Shown here in pieces: positions 7,952 through 11,250 of a DNA stretch of 11,250 nucleotides. Source of the DNA: Gemmatimonadota bacterium. GTDB taxonomy: Bacteria; Gemmatimonadota; Gemmatimonadetes; Gemmatimonadales; Gemmatimonadaceae. Location of the stretch: NCBI GenBank assembly GCA_031127185.1, contig JARIET010000067.1, forward strand, positions 1 to 11,250. Direction: 5' to 3'. A program made the position numbers and the translations under genes. Under the pieces are notes generated by a model, which did no database searches, was not told where the DNA came from, and saw only the letters and a program-made list of their open reading frames with translations. Position 1 is the stretch's first letter, and every line of letters starts with the position of its first letter.

Positions 7952-8893
7952 GTGTCGCCGTTATCGGCGCAGGGACCGGCCGCCGTTCGCGTCTCGGCCG
8001 ACAACGACGCGTTCAACTTCTGGCTCCCGCCATGGGCGCGAACCGACCGCGAATACACCAGCGGGTTTTCCGGCGCACTCGACTTTCCCGGTCGCATCGG
8101 CTGGCTGCGCCTGCCGGGTCGTCTTGAGGCGCGCCGTTCCGCGCGCGAGGGATTCACCACGACGCATCGCTATGGGGTGGGGCAAGCCATCTACACGGGA
8201 GAAGTTGTCTCCAACGACGGCGGCCAGCCATCAATGCGTCCCAACGCAGGCTGGCTCTACTTCGAAGTGTCTGAGCAGGACTCGTCAGACCGCATGACCG
8301 AGGAGTACAGGCTCGCGGTGGGAGTCGTTGGCCCTCCCGCGCTCGGCGAAAAGATGCAACAGCTGTTTCACTCGATTGCGCCGGAATATCAGCGTCCGGT
8401 GGACTGGGCGCGGCAACTGCCCGCGGAGCCGGGGTTCATTGCCCGCTATGTGCGTACAACGCGCCTTGCGGCATTTGGCACAGGCGCACGCTGGAGCGCA
8501 CGGATCGACGCGCGTGCAGGCGTCGCCCTTGGCACGGTGCTCACGAGCCTGACCGGCGGCGCACAGGCGCGCATCTCCGTTCCCCTCGGTTCTGCAGCCA
8601 GCGCGCCGAGTGGCCGCTGGCCGCGGTTTGAGTTTTCGGCCGAAGCACTCGCCCACGCTGTGGTGCGAGACGAGTTCGTGGACGGGACGTTCTTTCGGCC
8701 GAGCGAACGGCTGGCCCGATCCCCGTTCCACGACGAGGCACGCGCCTCTCTCGCACTGCACTGGTCCCAGGTGACCGTGGCGTACCGCGCGACGCGGCAG
8801 AGTGTGCAGTATCGCGGCCAGCCGTCGCCGGCGTCGTGGGGAACGCTCGCTACGGAATGGCGGCCGGGTGGCCGAACGCGTCAGGTGCGGTAG
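7952..8893 (+). CDS. LpxR-like outer-membrane lipid A deacylase (DUF2219)
   Basis: LpxR family proteins are outer-membrane beta barrels that remove the 3'-acyloxyacyl chain of lipid A in a calcium-dependent reaction. Family features, numbered from GTG 7952, are: SADNDAF near the mature N-terminus (N18, D19, equivalent to the catalytic Asn-Asp pair), DREYTSGF (T36/S37), and a segment at 124-160 reading GPPALGEKMQQLFH, then WARQLPAEP. H140 and E145 probably correspond to the catalytic His and Glu. Alternating hydrophobic and polar segments fit beta strands. The coordinate given is the first canonical start, but translation probably begins upstream (about 7892), because GTG 7952 would leave only a remnant of the signal peptide. 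The TAG stop is embedded in the TAGATT before the next gene. The gene starts 86 bases after the M28 stop (26 if CTG 7892 is used). It could be a divergent DUF2219 member without lipid A activity. Confidence 0.78.
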   Translation: MSPLSAQGPAAVRVSADNDAFNFWLPPWARTDREYTSGFSGALDFPGRIGWLRLPGRLEARRSAREGFTTTHRYGVGQAIYTGEVVSNDGGQPSMRPNAGWLYFEVSEQDSSDRMTEEYRLAVGVVGPPALGEKMQQLFHSIAPEYQRPVDWARQLPAEPGFIARYVRTTRLAAFGTGARWSARIDARAGVALGTVLTSLTGGAQARISVPLGSAASAPSGRWPRFEFSAEALAHAVVRDEFVDGTFFRPSERLARSPFHDEARASLALHWSQVTVAYRATRQSVQYRGQPSPASWGTLATEWRPGGRTRQVR

Positions 8894-8896
8894 ATT
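8891..8896 (+). promoter_or_regulatory. Putative -10 element TAGATT, leaderless promoter of the DUF1028 gene
   Basis: TAGATT is followed by 6 nt (GGCGGA) and ATG 8903. Its first three bases are also the stop codon of the LpxR-like gene. GGCGGA directly abuts the ATG, too close to act as a normal Shine-Dalgarno. No -35 hexamer stands out. If functional, the DUF1028 gene has its own leaderless transcript even though it is only 9 bases from the previous stop. Confidence 0.5.
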
Positions 8897-8902
8897 GGCG
8901 GA

Positions 8903-9946
8903 ATGAAGAAACTCATTCTTGGCATCGGCATGCTGCTCCCGGTGGCGGGGAGCGCGCAGGAACCGTACGCGTGGCGCGACTCCCTCGTCTTTCACACCTT
9001 CTCGATTGCGGCGCTCGATCCGCGTACCGGAGAACTCGGCGTCGCCGTGACGACGCGGGTGGCTTGCGTGGGCAACGGAGTGCCTTGGGTGCGGAAGGGC
9101 ATTGGTGCCGTGGCCACGCAGGCCAGCACGCGCACCGAATACGGCACCGAGCTGCTCGATGCGCTTGCGCGCGGCGAGGCACCCGACGCTGCGCTGAAGC
9201 GGCTGCTCGCGGCCGACTCTGCATTCCAGTCGCGCCAAATCGGCGTGAGCGGCGCCGATGGCCGCTCCGCTCCCCATTCTGGCACACGCAACAATGCATG
9301 GGCCGGCGGGCGTGCAGGAAAGAACTACGTCACGCAGGGCAACATCCTGGTGGGCCCCGAGGTGCTGGACGCCGTGGCCAGGTCGTTCGAGGCCAGCGAA
9401 GGCCAACCGTTTCACCTCGCGGATCGCCTGATCGCTGCGATCGCCGCCGGCCATGCCCTCGGGGGAGACAAGCGACATGGCAACCGGCAATCCGCGGCAG
9501 TCGTGGTTGCTGACCCGCGCCCGGGGATGTCCCGCCGCACGGACGGTCAGACTGTGAACATCAACGTGTGTGAGCACGCCGACCCGGTTGGAGAACTGCG
9601 CCGCATCTACGATGCCGCATCTCAGACGTTGGGCTATCGCACCCTGCAGACGTATTCGGGCGGCGATGTCTGGCAACTCAAGGTGATGTTGAACGCACTC
9701 GGTTTCTACAAGAAAGGCGAGACGCTGGCGCGCGGCACCGACGCCAACAGTTACACGACCGAGACGGTTGCGGCGGTTGACGCGTTTCGTACGAGCGAGA
9801 AGTTGGGCACACCACAGGTCGGCGGGTCGCCGGCGGGGCTCGTCGACGCGGAGACGGTCGAAAAGCTCTGGGCGGCACTCGAGAGGGCAGGCAAGGCCTC
9901 CGATGTCAGGAGGCTGCTGCTCGACGCTGTGGCCGTGAGGCGATAG
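8903..9946 (+). CDS. Exported DUF1028 protein with C-terminal peptidoglycan-binding-like domain
   Basis: This is a 347-residue protein. Residues 1-19 are a Sec signal peptide (MKKLILGIGMLLPVAGSAQ). A DUF1028 domain spans about 32-236, with family signatures HTFSIAALDPRTGELGVAV (31-49), GAVATQAS, the YVTQGNILVGPEV segment (142-154), GGDKRHGNRQSAAV and the closing HADPVGELRRIY. DUF1028 is related to the N-terminal-nucleophile hydrolase fold, but I know of no firmly established reaction. Residues about 252-325 (GGDVWQLKVMLNALGFY through LVDAETVEKLW) match the putative peptidoglycan-binding module often fused to DUF1028, suggesting retention at the cell wall. ATG 8903 is supported by the signal peptide and by the TAGATT 6 nt upstream. 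The PhoD-like gene follows after 33 bases in the same direction and may share the transcript. Confidence 0.9.
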   Translation: MKKLILGIGMLLPVAGSAQEPYAWRDSLVFHTFSIAALDPRTGELGVAVTTRVACVGNGVPWVRKGIGAVATQASTRTEYGTELLDALARGEAPDAALKRLLAADSAFQSRQIGVSGADGRSAPHSGTRNNAWAGGRAGKNYVTQGNILVGPEVLDAVARSFEASEGQPFHLADRLIAAIAAGHALGGDKRHGNRQSAAVVVADPRPGMSRRTDGQTVNINVCEHADPVGELRRIYDAASQTLGYRTLQTYSGGDVWQLKVMLNALGFYKKGETLARGTDANSYTTETVAAVDAFRTSEKLGTPQVGGSPAGLVDAETVEKLWAALERAGKASDVRRLLLDAVAVRR

Positions 9947-9979
9947 GCCGCGCGGGCACACCCACCCGGGAACAGAGCC

Positions 9980-11250
9980 ATGGAACGACGCGACTTTCTC
10001 TCCGACATCGCCTTCTACTCGGCAGTTTCGGTTGGCGTCCCGAACATCTGGCGTGTGACCACGCGTCCCAGGCTTGCGGACTATCCGTTCACGCTTGGCG
10101 TGGCCTCGGGAGATCCAATGCCAACGGGAGCCATCATCTGGACGCGGCTGGCGCCCCGGCCGCTCGATCCGGACGGTGGGCTCGAAGGCCAGCGGATCGT
10201 CACGGCATGGCAGGTGTCTGACGACGAGCGATTCACCAAGGTCGTGCGCCAGGGCAATGTCACCACGGCGCCGGAACTCTCAAACACGGCGCACGTGGAT
10301 GTGACCGGTCTCCAACCCGACCGATGGTACTTCTATCGGTTCTCGGCCGGGGACGCCGTGAGTCCGGTGGGGCGTCTGCGCACAACCCCCGCCGCCGGCG
10401 CGGCGACGCCGCTCCGATTCGGCTTTGTCAGTTGCCAGCATTACGAGCAGGGCTTCTACACCGCCTACGAACACCTCGCGAAGGAATCGCGCCTTGAACT
10501 CGTCGTCCATTTGGGCGACTACATCTACGAGTATGGTCCCACCGAGGGTCGGGTTCGTCGGTACGCGAGCCGCGAGGTGCGGACTGTTGATGAGTATCGC
10601 GCGCGGTACGCGCAGACCAAGACTGACCCGCTCCTGCAAGCGGCGCACGCTGCGGCTCCGTGGGTGGTGACCTGGGATGATCATGAGGTAGACAACAACT
10701 ACGCAGCATCCGTCGGTGAGCTGGGGATGGAGTCCGATGAGCAAATGCGGATTCGTCGTGCCGCAGGGTATCAGGCGTGGTGGGAGCATCAGCCGGTGCG
10801 CGTGCCGCGCGTGCGCAGTTGGAGCGATCTCAACATCACCCGGCGCATTGAATGGGGCGCCATGGCCAGCTTCCACGTGCTGGATACGAGGCAGTATCGC
10901 AGCGACCAGGCTTGCGGAGATGGAAACCAGAATGTGCCCTGCGGAGACTGGAACAGCCCGGAACGCACGATGCTCGGCAGCGCACAGGAACAGTGGCTGG
11001 ACTCAGGCCTCGAGGCCTCGCGCGCGCGCTGGCAGGTGTTGGCGAATCAGGTGCGCGTCGCACCATTCGATGAACGGGTTGGCGCGGGTGAGCGCGTGCA
11101 TATGGATGCCTGGTCTGGGTACCCGGCCGCGCTGGGCCGCCTGATGACGTCCGCGGCGAACCGCGCTCCGAATCGCACCGTTGCGCTAACCGGTGATATT
11201 CACTCGAGTTGGGTGAACGAGCTCCGCACGCAGTACCACCGACCGGACGG
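9980..11250 (+). CDS. phoD: PhoD-family alkaline phosphatase/phosphodiesterase (3' cut by window edge)
   Basis: The first 423 codons of a PhoD-like metallophosphatase are present. The family uses Fe3+ and Ca2+ to release phosphate from phosphomono- and diesters outside the cytoplasm. The N-terminus MERRDFLSD carries a twin-arginine motif, the expected Tat route, although the following hydrophobic stretch is short. Residues about 36-137 form the N-terminal beta-sandwich (FTLGVASGDP...IIWTRL, LQPDRWYFYRF). The catalytic domain shows FVSCQ (C152), HLGDYIYEY (D180, Y183), TWDDHEVDNN (D233, H235, N240) and ALTGDIHSSW (D406, H408); the D233-to-N240 spacing equals that of the B. subtilis enzyme as I recall it. 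A further 100 or so residues are expected beyond the edge. ATG 9980 is preceded by GGGA with an 8-nt gap. Induction by phosphate limitation is common for the family, but I see no Pho box. Confidence 0.9.
   Translation, partial: MERRDFLSDIAFYSAVSVGVPNIWRVTTRPRLADYPFTLGVASGDPMPTGAIIWTRLAPRPLDPDGGLEGQRIVTAWQVSDDERFTKVVRQGNVTTAPELSNTAHVDVTGLQPDRWYFYRFSAGDAVSPVGRLRTTPAAGAATPLRFGFVSCQHYEQGFYTAYEHLAKESRLELVVHLGDYIYEYGPTEGRVRRYASREVRTVDEYRARYAQTKTDPLLQAAHAAAPWVVTWDDHEVDNNYAASVGELGMESDEQMRIRRAAGYQAWWEHQPVRVPRVRSWSDLNITRRIEWGAMASFHVLDTRQYRSDQACGDGNQNVPCGDWNSPERTMLGSAQEQWLDSGLEASRARWQVLANQVRVAPFDERVGAGERVHMDAWSGYPAALGRLMTSAANRAPNRTVALTGDIHSSWVNELRTQYHRPD

Noticed and set aside
8285..9961. 558-residue open frame on the minus strand across the LpxR-like and DUF1028 genes
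   Set aside because: It lies antisense to two genes with clear family motifs. Its translation is Arg/His/Ala-rich low-quality sequence with no recognisable domain, and long antisense frames are expected in GC-rich coding DNA.
1..11250. Search for CRISPR repeats, insertion-sequence ends, tRNA-like cloverleaves and integrases
   Set aside because: No regularly spaced repeats, transposase or integrase motifs, or tRNA features were seen. Almost all of the window is occupied by chromosomal-type genes of uniform composition.

Overview
The window is GC-rich and densely coding. It carries seven recognisable genes plus the tail of an eighth at the left edge. GC-rich third codon positions, many predicted exported hydrolases, two M28 peptidases, a DUF1028 protein, an LpxR-like outer-membrane protein and a PhoD-type phosphatase together suggest a Gram-negative (diderm) environmental bacterium. 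Gemmatimonadota is my best guess from general resemblance. No rRNA or other taxonomic marker is present, so this is inference only.

Layout. 3-164 (+) is the unrecognised C-terminal end of a gene. 195-1556 (+) encodes a carboxypeptidase Q-like M28 metallopeptidase with a signal peptide. It meets 1579-4875 (-) tail to tail; that gene encodes a 1098-residue polytopic membrane protein whose two ends together look like one alpha/beta-hydrolase domain. A short G+C-rich hairpin lies over the convergent ends. After a 78-bp divergent promoter region, 4954-6018 (+) encodes an exported, stand-alone ComEC-type metallo-beta-lactamase-fold protein. 6111-7865 (+) encodes a second, different M28 peptidase. 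7952-8893 (+), with coding probably extending up to about 7892, is an LpxR-like lipid A deacylase. 8903-9946 (+) is an exported DUF1028 protein with a C-terminal peptidoglycan-binding-like domain. 9980 to the right edge (+) is a PhoD-family phosphatase/phosphodiesterase with a twin-arginine motif, cut by the window.

How the genes fit together. Apart from the large membrane hydrolase and the unknown left-edge fragment, every product appears to be exported. The predicted substrates are peptides, lipid A, phosphoesters and possibly cell-wall-associated material, so the region reads as an envelope and extracellular-hydrolysis neighbourhood rather than one defined pathway. No mobile element, CRISPR array, tRNA, rRNA or integration site was seen.

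The most unusual signals are: (1) the hexamer TAGATT exactly 6 nt before the start codon of three genes, suggesting leaderless transcription; (2) the serine-hydrolase domain apparently split by roughly 850 residues of membrane-spanning insert; (3) the LpxR-like gene, whose signal-peptide sequence lies upstream of any ATG, GTG or TTG in its frame.
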